From JAJVIP01 sp964405835 (GTDB lineage Bacteria; Elusimicrobiota; Elusimicrobia; F11), in contig CAYOPN010000007.1 of NCBI GenBank assembly GCA_964405835.1, positions 1 through 59,051 of the forward strand: a stretch of DNA of 59,051 nucleotides, given 5' to 3'. The notes under the pieces are model-generated. The model was not told where the DNA came from and made no database searches. It worked only from the letters and a program-made list of their open reading frames with translations. Shown here piece by piece: positions 23,592-32,717 of this stretch (the stretch's first letter is position 1; each line of letters opens with the position of its first letter). A program made the position numbers and the translations under genes.

Positions 23592-25081
23592 TGTCCATCC
23601 GTGTCCGTTTTGCGCCATCGCCCACCGGCTTTTTGCACGTGGGTGGCGCGCGCACCGCGCTTTACAACTGGCTCTACGCGCGCCACGCCAAGGGCACGTT
23701 CATTCTCCGCATCGAAGACACCGACGAGGCCCGCTCCACCGACGAATCCATGAACGCGATCATCAACGGCCTGCATTGGTTGGGGCTGAACTGGGATGAA
23801 GGGCCCGGCGTGAAGGACGCGAAGAGTTCGGTGGGAAGTTACGGCCCGTATTTCCAGATGGAACGGCTCGGCACCTATCGCAAATTGCTCGATGAACTGG
23901 TTGCGAAGGGAAAAGCTTATGCTTGTTTCTGCACGAAGGAAGACCTTGAGCAGATGCGCACGCGCGCCATGCTCGCAAAACGTCCGCCCAAATACGACGA
24001 GCGTTGCCGCGCGCTACCGCGCGAACAGACCCAGTCCCGCCTCGCCAAAGGGGACCCGCACGTGTTCCGTTTCGCCCGCCCACACGGCGGCAACGTTGAG
24101 TTCGATGATGTGGTCAAAGGCCATTTGAAATTTGAAAGCGAGCTCTTGGATGATTTTGTGCTGCTCAAATCGTCGGGCGTGCCGACGTTCATGTTTGCGG
24201 GCGCCGTCGACGACCATTTGATGGAGATCACGCATGTTGTGCGTGGGGATGACCACTTGTCCAACACGCCGCGCCAAATCCAGATCTTCGAAGCGTTCGG
24301 ATGGAGCAAGATGCCGGTCTTTGCGCACATCTCAATGATCCATGGGCCTGATGGGTCCCGTCTCTCCAAGCGCCACGGCGCCACCGCGGTTGAAGAATTC
24401 CAGCGCACCGGTTATCTGCCGGAAGTCATGTTGAACTATCTGGCGTTGCTCGGATGGTCGACCTCGGATTCGCAGCAACTATTCAATCCCGCCAATCAGT
24501 TTGAAGAACTCGTGCAAAAGTTTGAACTCGAGCGCTGCCAGAAAAGCCCCGCCGTGTTCGACATGGAAAAATTGAAATGGATGAACGGCGTGTACATCCG
24601 GAATTTGACGAAGGACCAATTGCTTGAGCGCACGTGGCCGTTCCTGGTAAGCGCGGGGCTCGTGTCCGCCGAGGCGGACGAGAAACTAAAAACCTATGTT
24701 CACAACGCGCTGATGCTCGAGCAAGAAAAATTGGTGGTGTTGTCGGATGCGCCGGGCCTCATCGACTTCTTTTTGCATAAGGACGTCCAGTTTGATGCCG
24801 AATCGGTGGAGAAGGTCCTAAAAAAAGAAGGCGCAAAAAAAGTTTTGGAAGGCGTCATGGCGCGGTTCGCGGCGCTGTCCACACTGACTGCCGAGAACAC
24901 CGAGAAGGCCTGCCGCGATCACGCCGCTGAAAACACGCTTAAAAATGGGCAGGTTTTTCATCCGGTGCGCGTGGCGGTCTCCGGCCGGACCAAAGGTCCG
25001 AGCCTGTTTCACATGCTGGAAGTAATGGGAAAAGAGATGGTTTTATCGCGCATGAAGGGCGCGCTTCCAATAGCCTTATAG
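23591..25081 (+). CDS. gltX: Glutamyl-tRNA synthetase
   Basis: Charges tRNA-Glu; the product also feeds the C5 tetrapyrrole route served by hemL and hemB here. 496 residues, class I synthetase: RFAPSPTGFLHVGGARTALY (HIGH-type motif HVGG), FILRIEDTDEARS, VRGDDHLSNTPRQI, and the KMSKS-type loop GSRLSKRHGA. The C-terminal anticodon-binding helices end with a normal PVRVAVSGRTKGPSLF segment. Starting at 23591 gives the conserved N-terminus. It could be the non-discriminating form if the genome lacks GlnRS; the sequence alone does not show this. Confidence 0.97.
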   Translation: MSIRVRFAPSPTGFLHVGGARTALYNWLYARHAKGTFILRIEDTDEARSTDESMNAIINGLHWLGLNWDEGPGVKDAKSSVGSYGPYFQMERLGTYRKLLDELVAKGKAYACFCTKEDLEQMRTRAMLAKRPPKYDERCRALPREQTQSRLAKGDPHVFRFARPHGGNVEFDDVVKGHLKFESELLDDFVLLKSSGVPTFMFAGAVDDHLMEITHVVRGDDHLSNTPRQIQIFEAFGWSKMPVFAHISMIHGPDGSRLSKRHGATAVEEFQRTGYLPEVMLNYLALLGWSTSDSQQLFNPANQFEELVQKFELERCQKSPAVFDMEKLKWMNGVYIRNLTKDQLLERTWPFLVSAGLVSAEADEKLKTYVHNALMLEQEKLVVLSDAPGLIDFFLHKDVQFDAESVEKVLKKEGAKKVLEGVMARFAALSTLTAENTEKACRDHAAENTLKNGQVFHPVRVAVSGRTKGPSLFHMLEVMGKEMVLSRMKGALPIAL

Positions 25082-25108
25082 TGCATTTACTATACTGCGC
25101 CCCGACGG

Positions 25109-25819
25109 ATGGACAAGAAAGAGTTCTTCAAAGAAATTGACTTCAACAAAACGTGGGACGAGGCGGACTGGGAAAAATTTTTCCAGGCGCAAGACGATTA
25201 CCGCGTTTCCTGCCAGAACAAAGAAGTCCGCAAAAAACCCATGGCCAAACTGAAATTCGTGGGTCCCGATGAAGTGGCAGCCTTCGAACCCATTATCCAC
25301 GAATACGGCGTGAACACCGGTCCTTCCATTGTTGCCCAGTTGAACGGCGAGCCATTTTACGGTGACAAAAATCCGGAGGCCGATTACCATCCCGCGACCG
25401 ATGAAGACCCGCATTATTGGGGCGAAGGCGCTCCGCTTTCCACCGTTTTGATTTACCGCGACTGCTGCCGGTTCGCGATCTGCACGTCCCAAGAGATCGA
25501 CCGGTACTTGAAGATCAAGGACATGGATTACCGCAAACAGCACTTGGCGGAGTTTGAGTCGTTGCGTTTCCACGCGAATTGGATCGCCATCAATATCGCG
25601 CAGGGCCACACGATCGGTTATTCGGAAGAGCGTATCCGGGGCAACATCGCCAAATGCCGCCGCGCCCTCAAACACGCGGACGTTTGCATGGGTCTTCTTA
25701 GCCGGGTTTCACTCCGCACCAAGTCGGTGCGGTTGAGGGAGGATTTGTTTTCCTTCGCGGTCCAACTGCGCAACGGCCTCTTCCACTGGCTCGACGAACT
25801 CCGCGCCCGTATCCCTTAA
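25109..25819 (+). CDS. Conserved-looking protein of unknown function
   Basis: I do not recognise this 236-residue protein. It is soluble (no signal peptide or membrane segment), acidic at the N-terminus (KEFFKEIDFNKTWDEADWEKF), with a central VGPDEVAAFEPIIHEYG and aromatic YHPATDEDPHYWGEGAP, then a helical C-terminal half containing SLRFHANWIAINIAQGHT, RGNIAKCRRALKH and LFSFAVQLRNGLFHWLDEL. Several Cys (DCCRFAICTS, CR, C) might bind a metal. It starts 27 bp after gltX; a TATACT at 25091 would allow a near-leaderless transcript, but no -35 fits. Coding character and codon use match its neighbours. Confidence 0.75.
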   Translation: MDKKEFFKEIDFNKTWDEADWEKFFQAQDDYRVSCQNKEVRKKPMAKLKFVGPDEVAAFEPIIHEYGVNTGPSIVAQLNGEPFYGDKNPEADYHPATDEDPHYWGEGAPLSTVLIYRDCCRFAICTSQEIDRYLKIKDMDYRKQHLAEFESLRFHANWIAINIAQGHTIGYSEERIRGNIAKCRRALKHADVCMGLLSRVSLRTKSVRLREDLFSFAVQLRNGLFHWLDELRARIP

Positions 25820-25845
25820 TCCTTCCGGACGTTCTTGATTAGACC

Positions 25846-26000
25846 ATGAGGCTTTGGTCGCTCCGCCCAAAGTTTTTGGACACGAAGGGGATTGTTGCGC
25901 TTTGGCGGGAAGGCCTGCTCGCACAGAAAGTGCTCCTTGGCCGGACGAAGGGATATAAAACCATCCGCAGCTAGATCGGTTTCGTTGGGAGCGAGCATAG
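25846..26000 (+). pseudogene. Frameshifted, truncated pyrimidine-dimer DNA glycosylase remnant
   Basis: The ATG at 25846 opens a reading frame starting MRLWSLRPKFLDTKGIVALW and continuing GLLAQKVL then GRTKGYK, the conserved N-terminus of the bacterial pyrimidine-dimer glycosylase / endonuclease V family (base excision repair of UV damage). After GYK the frame runs into a stop at 25972. Restoring one A in the run at 25957-25960 gives GYKNHPQLDRF, exactly the family's next motif, before a stop at 25998. The rest of the gene is absent. So this is a decayed fragment with a 1-base deletion and 3' truncation, next to the Fic gene. Confidence 0.7.
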
Positions 26001-26026
26001 ATTCTTTAAACCTCGGTTGACCGGAC

Positions 26027-26076
26027 TTGACGGTATCGTATCGGATAGTTATATTTATTATGTATCCGATACGATA
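26027..26076 (+). promoter_or_regulatory. Promoter embedded in a 14-bp perfect inverted repeat (operator) for the Fic gene
   Basis: TTGACG (26027-26032), a 17-bp spacer and TATATT (26050-26055) form a near-consensus sigma70 promoter. A perfect inverted repeat, TATCGTATCGGATA (26034-26047) and TATCCGATACGATA (26063-26076), brackets the -10 box: the left arm lies in the spacer, the right arm in the start of the transcript. A protein bound across the arms would block RNA polymerase. The Fic protein has a C-terminal helix-turn-helix and may be the repressor (inference). Confidence 0.7.
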
Positions 26077-26082
26077 AACCCT

Positions 26083-27015
26083 ATGAATCCCAGCCTATTA
26101 GACTCCATCACATCAAAAAAATCTCAACTGGACAGGTTGCGTCCATTTCCCAAGGCGGTCCTCGGACGGCTTCATCAGCAAATTGTGGTGGAATGGACAT
26201 TTAACTCCAACGCCATTGAAGGAAACACGTTAACCCTGAAAGAAACGGCACTCATTTTGCAAGAAGGACTGACTATTTCAGGGAAACCTCTCCGAGAGCA
26301 TTTCGAAACCATTAATCATAAAGATGCCATCCAATTTCTTGAAAACGTAATTCAAGAAAGACAGCCTCTTGATGAAAACTTTGTTTTTGCATTACACAAA
26401 CTGATCCTAAAGGGGATCGCGGATTCGGAGTCGGGGGTTTACCGTCGTCATGCGGTCCGGATTCTGGGGGCTGTTCACATCCCGCCAAACCCGTTAAAAG
26501 TGCCGGCTCTTATGGGTGAATTTTTCCGGGAGTATCGGCGGGAGCGTAAAAAGATGCATCCGGTTAAGCTGGCGGCATGGCTTCACCATAGGTTTGTTGC
26601 CATTCATCCTTTTATTGATGGCAATGGGCGAACAGCGCGTTTGTTGATGAATTTTGTCCTCATGCAGAGCGGATATCCTCCGGCCGTCATTTTGAAAGTG
26701 GACCGGAGAAAATATTACCGCGTCCTTAAAGAAGCAGATGCAGGAAAGCAAGAAGCCTATGTTGATTTCATTGGCCGGTCTGTGGAGAGATCGCTGGTTA
26801 TTTATATACAGGCGCTGACGCCCAGTTCAAGAAATCAGGAAAAACAGGGATATATTTCCTTGGCGGAAGCGGCAGAACATTCGCCTTATTCCCAGGAATA
26901 TTTAAGTCTGCTGGCGCGACGAGGAATTTTGCCGGCGGTTAAATTCGGGAGAAATTGGATGACAACGCTGGATGCTGTCAAAGAGTACGTGGAAGCCCAG
27001 AATAAAGGTGGCTAG
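26083..27015 (+). CDS. Fic-family AMP transferase with C-terminal helix-turn-helix
   Basis: 310 residues. The core motif is HPFIDGNGRTARLL (HPFx[D/E]GNGR), the catalytic loop of Fic nucleotidyl/AMP transferases that modify hydroxyls of target proteins. Near the N-terminus NSNAIEGNTLT carries the (S/T)xxxE(G/N) inhibitory helix motif, so this is a class II, intramolecularly inhibited enzyme. The C-terminal 60 residues (ISLAEAAEHSPYSQEYLSLL, then GILPAVKFGRNWMTT) are an excisionase/MerR-like winged HTH. I start at 26083 because the earlier ATG at 26017 lies upstream of the promoter. The gene looks more AT-rich than its neighbours and sits beside a pseudogene, which points to transfer. The stop overlaps that of the opposite-strand gene through CTAG. 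Confidence 0.88.
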   Translation: MNPSLLDSITSKKSQLDRLRPFPKAVLGRLHQQIVVEWTFNSNAIEGNTLTLKETALILQEGLTISGKPLREHFETINHKDAIQFLENVIQERQPLDENFVFALHKLILKGIADSESGVYRRHAVRILGAVHIPPNPLKVPALMGEFFREYRRERKKMHPVKLAAWLHHRFVAIHPFIDGNGRTARLLMNFVLMQSGYPPAVILKVDRRKYYRVLKEADAGKQEAYVDFIGRSVERSLVIYIQALTPSSRNQEKQGYISLAEAAEHSPYSQEYLSLLARRGILPAVKFGRNWMTTLDAVKEYVEAQNKGG

Positions 27016-28082
27016 AAGGTTTCTGTTTTTGATTTTTTGAGGCGGGAGAGCGGTACGCGGACCAGCGAGACCGGATTTTCTGTCACAATCCACATCTTCC
27101 TTCCAACGATCGTGAAGCCCGTCGGTGTTGCTCCGTTCAAGAACGGGTCCAGATCAAACGAGCCCAATTCCAAAAGCGGCTTTTGCAACCGGTAGACGTT
27201 TACAAGACGGGCCTTTCCGTCCAGGACCCATAGCCGGTTGTTAAAGAACCCAAAGGCCGTGGCCATGATCTCCGGCAACGGGAACGTGTCCCGGATTTCC
27301 TCGATGTCGTTTCCGCGGTGCCGGTAAAGCCGTCTCGCATCCTGGTCCGCCGACCACAAATCCAATCCATCGTAAAAAAGCCCCGCTGGTTTCTGTCCTT
27401 GCGTGTCGACCGATTCCGTCACTTGATGATCGGCTGTGGTGGCGTGAAGATTTATTTTTAGATCGAGACCGTCCAGGGTCCAGATGGTTTTGTCCGATAT
27501 CGCAATGCCGGTCGCCAGACTGCCGGGCAAGGGTTCGACCGAAACAATGGGAAGCCCTTTGGCGTTGCGGTGCACAAACAGCGTTTTGCGGAACCAGTCG
27601 GCGATGTAAATATTTTCTTTCCATACCACCGGGCCCAACGTGTGCGTGTAGGGAAGCGTGTCCACTTGAATTGCGAGCGCGTTGTAAAAGAATCCAAGGC
27701 CGGACAACACAACCACGGCCGCTGCCCACGGCACCCATTTTTTCCATGGGAAATTTCTGGCCTTGTTCCACGCCAACGGGGTCCGCTCCGGCTCAAAATT
27801 GAAACGCGGAAAAAGTTCTTCGTGCGAGCGGGGTTTCTGCGGAATGTCTTTGATGGTGGAGGAACGGGCGTTCATGAACTCTTCCATGATGCGGTTGATT
27901 TTGTCTTCGTAGTGGACTTTGGCGGACTTCCACTCGCTCTCAAGTTTCTTCTGGTAGTTGTCGATGTCGCCGACCAGTTCCGCGGCCGCGGGGGGGAGAT
28001 TGTCAGGAAAAATAGCGTCCAGTTTCGGCGCATCTTTGCCCAAATTGGGTCTATTTTCCGGCTCTTTTTCAGGCTGGGCCAT
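27012..28082 (-). CDS. Membrane-anchored beta-propeller-like protein, last gene of the surface operon
   Basis: 356 residues; no named family recognised. The N-terminal 115 residues are cytoplasmic and partly coiled (LVGDIDNYQKKLESEWKSA, DKINRIMEEFMNARS). One transmembrane helix follows (about 117-135, KKWVPWAAAVVVLSGLGFFY), then a large outside domain of repeated short strands with a W/D pattern: VWKENIYIADWF, SDKTIWTLDGLDL, YDGLDLWSADQDA, FNNRLWVLDGKAR, VGRKMWIVTENPV. These five repeats look like propeller blades of the YVTN/SMP-30 kind. A good ribosome site (TTGGAG) precedes the ATG. It lies 72 bp after the PorV-like gene on the same strand, probably the end of the operon. Its stop codon shares CTAG with the convergent Fic stop. 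Confidence 0.7.
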   Translation of the reverse strand: MAQPEKEPENRPNLGKDAPKLDAIFPDNLPPAAAELVGDIDNYQKKLESEWKSAKVHYEDKINRIMEEFMNARSSTIKDIPQKPRSHEELFPRFNFEPERTPLAWNKARNFPWKKWVPWAAAVVVLSGLGFFYNALAIQVDTLPYTHTLGPVVWKENIYIADWFRKTLFVHRNAKGLPIVSVEPLPGSLATGIAISDKTIWTLDGLDLKINLHATTADHQVTESVDTQGQKPAGLFYDGLDLWSADQDARRLYRHRGNDIEEIRDTFPLPEIMATAFGFFNNRLWVLDGKARLVNVYRLQKPLLELGSFDLDPFLNGATPTGFTIVGRKMWIVTENPVSLVRVPLSRLKKSKTETF

Positions 28083-28154
28083 AGGTTCTCCAAGTGTAAT
28101 GCGAGGCCCCCATCTTTGCCACCTCCTTATTATATAGGGGGATTAAACAGGTCA

Positions 28155-30362
28155 TTAGCGCTCCAGCCGGCGGCGGATACGGCTGAGTTCCTTGTTGATC
28201 CTGTCGGCCCCTTGTTCGCCGTAGCGGCGCAGCATGTCTTTCAAGAGCTCGAGTTTCTCATGGTCCGAAATATCGCGTGCCGACACGCTCTCGTAGTAAA
28301 TCCAAGCGCGTTGCAGGTCCGCATTCGCGGGGATCCGGAACCCGCTGGCGGTTGGGGCCGATTCCACCACCGGTTTAGTAACAGGCTTGGTTTCAACAAC
28401 AGCCGGCTTGTCCGCCGGTTGGTTGGCGGGCTTCGGTGCGACGGGGGCCGGTTTCACCACTGGCTCGATCGCCGGTTTCGTGGGCTGCTTGTTGATGAGA
28501 TCAAGCAGTTCGCGGTCGATAAGCGACATGTCGATGCCACTTGCACCGTAAACCGCTTTCATCTGGTTCAATAGACCTATTAATTCATCCACCGGAGCGG
28601 CCGCCGATTTGCGCACCATGTAATAACCGAGCGCGGTGCCAAATGCGCGCAGCGTTTCATCCGATTTCTGCATCGTGGCTTGTTCGGGCGTTACAGCCGG
28701 TGTTTCCTGTTGCAGTTTCGGCGCGACCAACGTTTGCGGCGCTTCTTGTGTTTCTTCGGGAGCGCGCAACGGGTCGGTTTCGGGCTTGCTGAAGCTTTCC
28801 GATATCTTCGCGCGGCGCGCGAGCAGCGTGCGGTACGCGCGCAACACCACTTCGTCCGCGGGCATGATTTCGACGAGGCGCCGCATCGCGTCGAGGCAGA
28901 TATCAAGCTCATCACTGCGGTAAGATTTCGCGGCGATTTCGGTCAACGCGATCGCCATCAGGGAACTGACACGGTCGCTTTTCTGGACCGAGATCGGCAA
29001 CAGAGACAGGCGAACGAGCGCAGATTTTGCGTCGTTTCTCACCAGCGCTTCGATCGCTTCGATTGCGCCGGTTTTGTCCTCTTCAGGAATACCGCGCAAG
29101 AGCGCGAAACGCAACTGCGGCCACTGCAACCCATCGGTCGAATATTTCTGTAACAAGTCGCGCAGGTCGCTGCTCACGTCTTGCAAGCCCGCGTCATCGA
29201 GCGGGTATTTGCGGATCAAGAGCAGCATCAGTTGGTTTTTGTAATCGGGCGTATAGTTCCGGCCCACGCTCAACCGCGTCAAAACCATGTGCGTCGCCAG
29301 ACTGCTGTACTTAAAGGCGGCCAGCAAGTCGGCGTTCGAATAATCCTTGGTCAGTTGCAGGTTGCCGGAGCCCATCTTGAACGAGAAGCCCATGCGGTGC
29401 GAGCCGGTGGTATCGGCGAAGTTTCCGACCGGGAAGTTGAACGCGTAATCCAAACGGAAACGTGAATAGAGATAGGACAAGCCCATCGTCAGCGCTTTGT
29501 AGCCGCGCGATCCGCTCGCGTAACCGCCGCGCGCAATAAGCGCGCCCAAGGAGCCAAACGGAATGTTGCGTTCCGCACCCAACGCGAGATCGTTGTCTTT
29601 TTGACCGACCAGGCGTTCGGTCTGCCGCATTTCCGCTGTCAACGTGCCCCAACGCGGACGATAACCAAGTCCGGCCTTCATGGACATGGGCGCTTTGTCG
29701 CCGTCACCGGCGAGCGACACATCCGGTTCGTTGAGATTGATCAGCGCCAAGCCGGCCGTGTATTGATATTTCGCGCCAAACTGCACGAGTCCGCCCAAGT
29801 CAATCGCGTACGTGTCTTTGGCGTTCCCCGAATTGAACAGTTGATCGCGCTGGTTGGAGCCAACGCCCGCATCATTCAACGCGTTCTCGGTGAACCGGTC
29901 CGGCTCATATTGGCGGTGCAGTTGTTTCAAGTTCGCGCCAAAGGACGAGATTCCGCGCAGGCCGTACGGTTCGAGATCGAGGCGCTGGCCGTAGCTCAAC
30001 GTCAATGTGCGCTCGTTGAACAAATTATCGGCCTTGAAGTTGTGATAGGCGAACCCGAGGGTGCGATAACCCGGCACCAGCGGATGCGCGTAGCCGAGAT
30101 ACGTCGTACCAAGGCTCGATCCATCATCGAGCCCTTTCACCAATTGTCCGTATTGGCTCGTGATCTGGCCTTCTTGCAATTGGATCAAACCGGCCGGGTT
30201 GTACACGATCGAATCCGCGTCGTCGGCCACCGCCGTGAACGCGTCCGCCATGCCCGGAGCGCGCGCTCCGGCGTCCTGGCTTTCGAACGACGCGAACGCC
30301 ACTGGCGCCGGCAACTGCACCAGCAGCAACAGAGATAATAGGAGCGCGAGTAGCTTCTTCAT
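28155..30362 (-). CDS. PorV/FadL-like outer-membrane beta-barrel with TPR-like and proline-rich C-terminus
   Basis: 735 residues. A signal peptide (MKKLLALLLSLLLLVQ, cut near AFA) is followed by the motif GARAPGMADAFTAVADDAD and YNPAGL, characteristic of PorV/UPF0164-type outer-membrane proteins. Alternating barrel strands run to about residue 340 (LGFAYHNF, LTLSYGQRL, YTAGLALINL, RLDYAFNFPVG, MGFSFKMG). Residues of about 345-530 are helical and TPR-like. About 535-690 is low complexity (Pro, Lys, Ala, with KPAIEPVVKPAP repeats). The end is a charged helix. PorV shuttles substrates or anchors surface proteins in type IX secretion; here it may anchor the proteins of the same operon. It overlaps the upstream fibronectin gene by four bases (ATGA). 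Confidence 0.78.
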   Translation of the reverse strand: MKKLLALLLSLLLLVQLPAPVAFASFESQDAGARAPGMADAFTAVADDADSIVYNPAGLIQLQEGQITSQYGQLVKGLDDGSSLGTTYLGYAHPLVPGYRTLGFAYHNFKADNLFNERTLTLSYGQRLDLEPYGLRGISSFGANLKQLHRQYEPDRFTENALNDAGVGSNQRDQLFNSGNAKDTYAIDLGGLVQFGAKYQYTAGLALINLNEPDVSLAGDGDKAPMSMKAGLGYRPRWGTLTAEMRQTERLVGQKDNDLALGAERNIPFGSLGALIARGGYASGSRGYKALTMGLSYLYSRFRLDYAFNFPVGNFADTTGSHRMGFSFKMGSGNLQLTKDYSNADLLAAFKYSSLATHMVLTRLSVGRNYTPDYKNQLMLLLIRKYPLDDAGLQDVSSDLRDLLQKYSTDGLQWPQLRFALLRGIPEEDKTGAIEAIEALVRNDAKSALVRLSLLPISVQKSDRVSSLMAIALTEIAAKSYRSDELDICLDAMRRLVEIMPADEVVLRAYRTLLARRAKISESFSKPETDPLRAPEETQEAPQTLVAPKLQQETPAVTPEQATMQKSDETLRAFGTALGYYMVRKSAAAPVDELIGLLNQMKAVYGASGIDMSLIDRELLDLINKQPTKPAIEPVVKPAPVAPKPANQPADKPAVVETKPVTKPVVESAPTASGFRIPANADLQRAWIYYESVSARDISDHEKLELLKDMLRRYGEQGADRINKELSRIRRRLER

Positions 30363-32482
30363 CTCGCCACCCCCACGGTCCCCGTGAAGGAACGACCTTC
30401 GCCCGAAAGTTTGTAGATGTAGGCCCCGCCGGGGACCACATTCCCGCGGTCGTCTTTACCGTCCCAAATGAGTGTTGTGCCGATGCCGGCGTTTGCTTCC
30501 GGCGGTGGCAGTGTCCGGACATGGCGTCCATCGCGGTCGAAGATCTCGCCCGTGACCGCCACGTTGTTCGGGTTTTCCAGAACAAAGTACACGCGATCGT
30601 TGAGTCCATCGCCGTTCGGCGAGAAAAGCCGTGGATACACGTTGCCGGCACTGAGGCTTAATGTCGACGGATTGGCCGACGCGCGCAGTTGATAATTGCC
30701 GAGGAACGAGGAACGTGTGCGCACATTTGTTCCGACGCGGTCGAGCGTTCCGCCGATGCGGACCCAGGTGACGCCGTTAAACCAATACATGGACAGTTGG
30801 TCCGGCGTGATGTTGTTGAGCGGCGGAGCGCCGGCGATGCCAGGGGCACCGGCGAGCACCTGTCCGTTGTTCTCGTTGTATCCGATCGCCACCGTTGCCT
30901 GCGGTTTCGCGAACGCGAGATCGTTCAGTACCTCGCCGTTGTCGACGCGGACGAGTTTAAGGCGGACGTTGCGGATAATGCCACCGTCGCCGCTGTACGG
31001 TTCTTCGCTGAGCCGGATCGTGAGCGGAACGCCGTATTTGTTGTAGGCCGAACGCAACAAATCGTTGACCGTCTGCGGCATCTGCACATGCGAGACACCG
31101 TCCGTGCTCAGATAAATGACGTTGGCTTCGGGGCTCGAATCGGCGATCAGCGAATGTTCGGACTGGTTCCCGCCGGTATCGATGGCGCGGATCGTGTAGA
31201 AATAGGTGACGCCGCTGACATTGTCGGCGAACGCGGTTGTGGTCAGCGGGACCGGTGTAACGAGGACGCCCGTGCCCGTCAATGTGTCGCGACGGTAGAT
31301 GTAGTAACCGCCGAGGTCGGTGATGGTGGAACCGTCGACGTTGTAACGGACCGGTTCCCACGTGAGGGTGAACGCGTTACCGGTCGGGTCGAGGAAGCCT
31401 TTGAGGCCTGCGGGCGCCGCCGGCATTTGGACATCGCCCAGGTTTGACGTGAACGCCGTGACGGTGGAGCTTGGCGTCGTGAAGACGCCGTCGCCGTTGA
31501 TCGCGCGGACGCGGTAATAATAGGTGGTGAGTTGCGCCAGGCCCGTGTCGTTGTAAACGGTCACGGTCATGGTTGCTACCGGCACATAGACGATGCCGTT
31601 GTTCGAACGTTCGAGCCGGTATTGTGTCCCCGCCGGGTTTCCGTTGGAAGTCCACGACAGGTCGACCGTGGTCAGGCCGACATCCGTGACCGCCAGATTC
31701 GCCGGCACTTGGGCCAGTGTGTAGACGGTGACCGGCGCCGTCGGTAGCGATGTTCCGGACAGGTTCGATGCTCTTAAGCGCCGCGTGATCGCTTCGTTCG
31801 GCGTGAACACGCCATCGATAAGCGAGAAGCCGTTCGTATTGCCGACCGGTACGTCGGCAGGGAACGAGTACAGGATGTAGTTGGTGGCGCCGGCCGTGAT
31901 GTCCCACGACCATTGGATGCTGAATGTCGACAGCGCCATTCCTTGGAAGTTGGTCGGTGCTGAGCCAAGAGACGACGTAACGAATGCATGGGCTTGTTGT
32001 CCGATTGCGCTCGTGTTCGTGTCGATCGGGGAAACAAAACCCCTATCGTCTACGCTCATGATGGCGGCGTAATACGTGACGCCGCCCGGTAAACCGTTCA
32101 ACAACAGGAACTCGTTTACTCCCGGTGTTCCGGGGACCGGTTCGTTGGGAACGTCCTGCGCAGAATTCCACCACGTGGTCGTGCTTCCCACGCTGTCCGC
32201 GGAATACGTCGCAATGCGGACCACGTAAGAGGTGGCCGGGTTTTTGTCCGCGAAGAGATTGTTGTTCTCATCGGGCGCGCTCCATTCGAGGAGCATTTGG
32301 TTGGCGCCGCCGGGGATGGCCTGCAAGTTGGTAATGGCCGCCGGTGGCGTGGTATCGAGTGGACGAATAACGATCGTCAACGAATCGGAAACGGCCGCGA
32401 GGGCGTGCGGAGGCGTCGCCAGGGCAAAGAGGCTCCCGGCGATGACCAAACCTGTTTTGGCCATCTTGCGCGCGAGTTTCAT
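30359..32482 (-). CDS. Secreted fibronectin type III protein with FlgD/CHU_C-like C-terminal domain
   Basis: About 707 residues from the ATG at 32482, chosen because it gives a clean signal peptide (MKLARKMAKTGLVIAGSLFA, cut after HALA). Upstream starts at 32536 or 32554 would add a charged leader. The mature protein begins AVSDSLTIVIRP, nearly the same tag as the small paralogues nearby. Several Fn3 repeats follow (e.g. AAITNLQAIPGG, TVDLSWTSNGNPAGTQYRLE, AFTLTWEPVRYNVDG). The end is SPNGDGLNDRVYFVLENP, TGEIFDRDGRHVRTL, LIWDGKDDRGNVVPGG and YIYKLSGEG, the FlgD-Ig/CHU_C pattern that often acts as a C-terminal sorting domain in surface proteins. The preceding 235 bp (32483-32717) hold no gene or clear signal. 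Confidence 0.82.
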   Translation of the reverse strand: MKLARKMAKTGLVIAGSLFALATPPHALAAVSDSLTIVIRPLDTTPPAAITNLQAIPGGANQMLLEWSAPDENNNLFADKNPATSYVVRIATYSADSVGSTTTWWNSAQDVPNEPVPGTPGVNEFLLLNGLPGGVTYYAAIMSVDDRGFVSPIDTNTSAIGQQAHAFVTSSLGSAPTNFQGMALSTFSIQWSWDITAGATNYILYSFPADVPVGNTNGFSLIDGVFTPNEAITRRLRASNLSGTSLPTAPVTVYTLAQVPANLAVTDVGLTTVDLSWTSNGNPAGTQYRLERSNNGIVYVPVATMTVTVYNDTGLAQLTTYYYRVRAINGDGVFTTPSSTVTAFTSNLGDVQMPAAPAGLKGFLDPTGNAFTLTWEPVRYNVDGSTITDLGGYYIYRRDTLTGTGVLVTPVPLTTTAFADNVSGVTYFYTIRAIDTGGNQSEHSLIADSSPEANVIYLSTDGVSHVQMPQTVNDLLRSAYNKYGVPLTIRLSEEPYSGDGGIIRNVRLKLVRVDNGEVLNDLAFAKPQATVAIGYNENNGQVLAGAPGIAGAPPLNNITPDQLSMYWFNGVTWVRIGGTLDRVGTNVRTRSSFLGNYQLRASANPSTLSLSAGNVYPRLFSPNGDGLNDRVYFVLENPNNVAVTGEIFDRDGRHVRTLPPPEANAGIGTTLIWDGKDDRGNVVPGGAYIYKLSGEGRSFTGTVGVAR

Positions 32483-32717
32483 CCGGTCTGAAATCGACCG
32501 AACGAACTCAGTGATGTCCGCCACTATGTGTTTCATGTTGCAGTGACAGAGCACTCCTGTCGTTTCGACATTCGTCTCCTCTGACGCGATGCGCTACGCC
32601 CATGTGTCCAGGCGCACGTCACCCCGACGTCAGTTCGACCTGATGTTCACGTCTTCAGGCCCCGTTCATACGTCCTCCCATGTGTTCACACGGTTCTCTC
32701 GTTTCTCCTTTTCCTCG

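Noticed and set aside
25091..25096. TATACT as a -10 box giving a near-leaderless transcript for the unknown gene
   Set aside because: No -35 element at acceptable spacing; too weak to list.
30359..32554. A complete type IX secretion system
   Set aside because: A PorV-like barrel and a CHU_C-like end are present, but none of the core Por/Gld genes is in the window.
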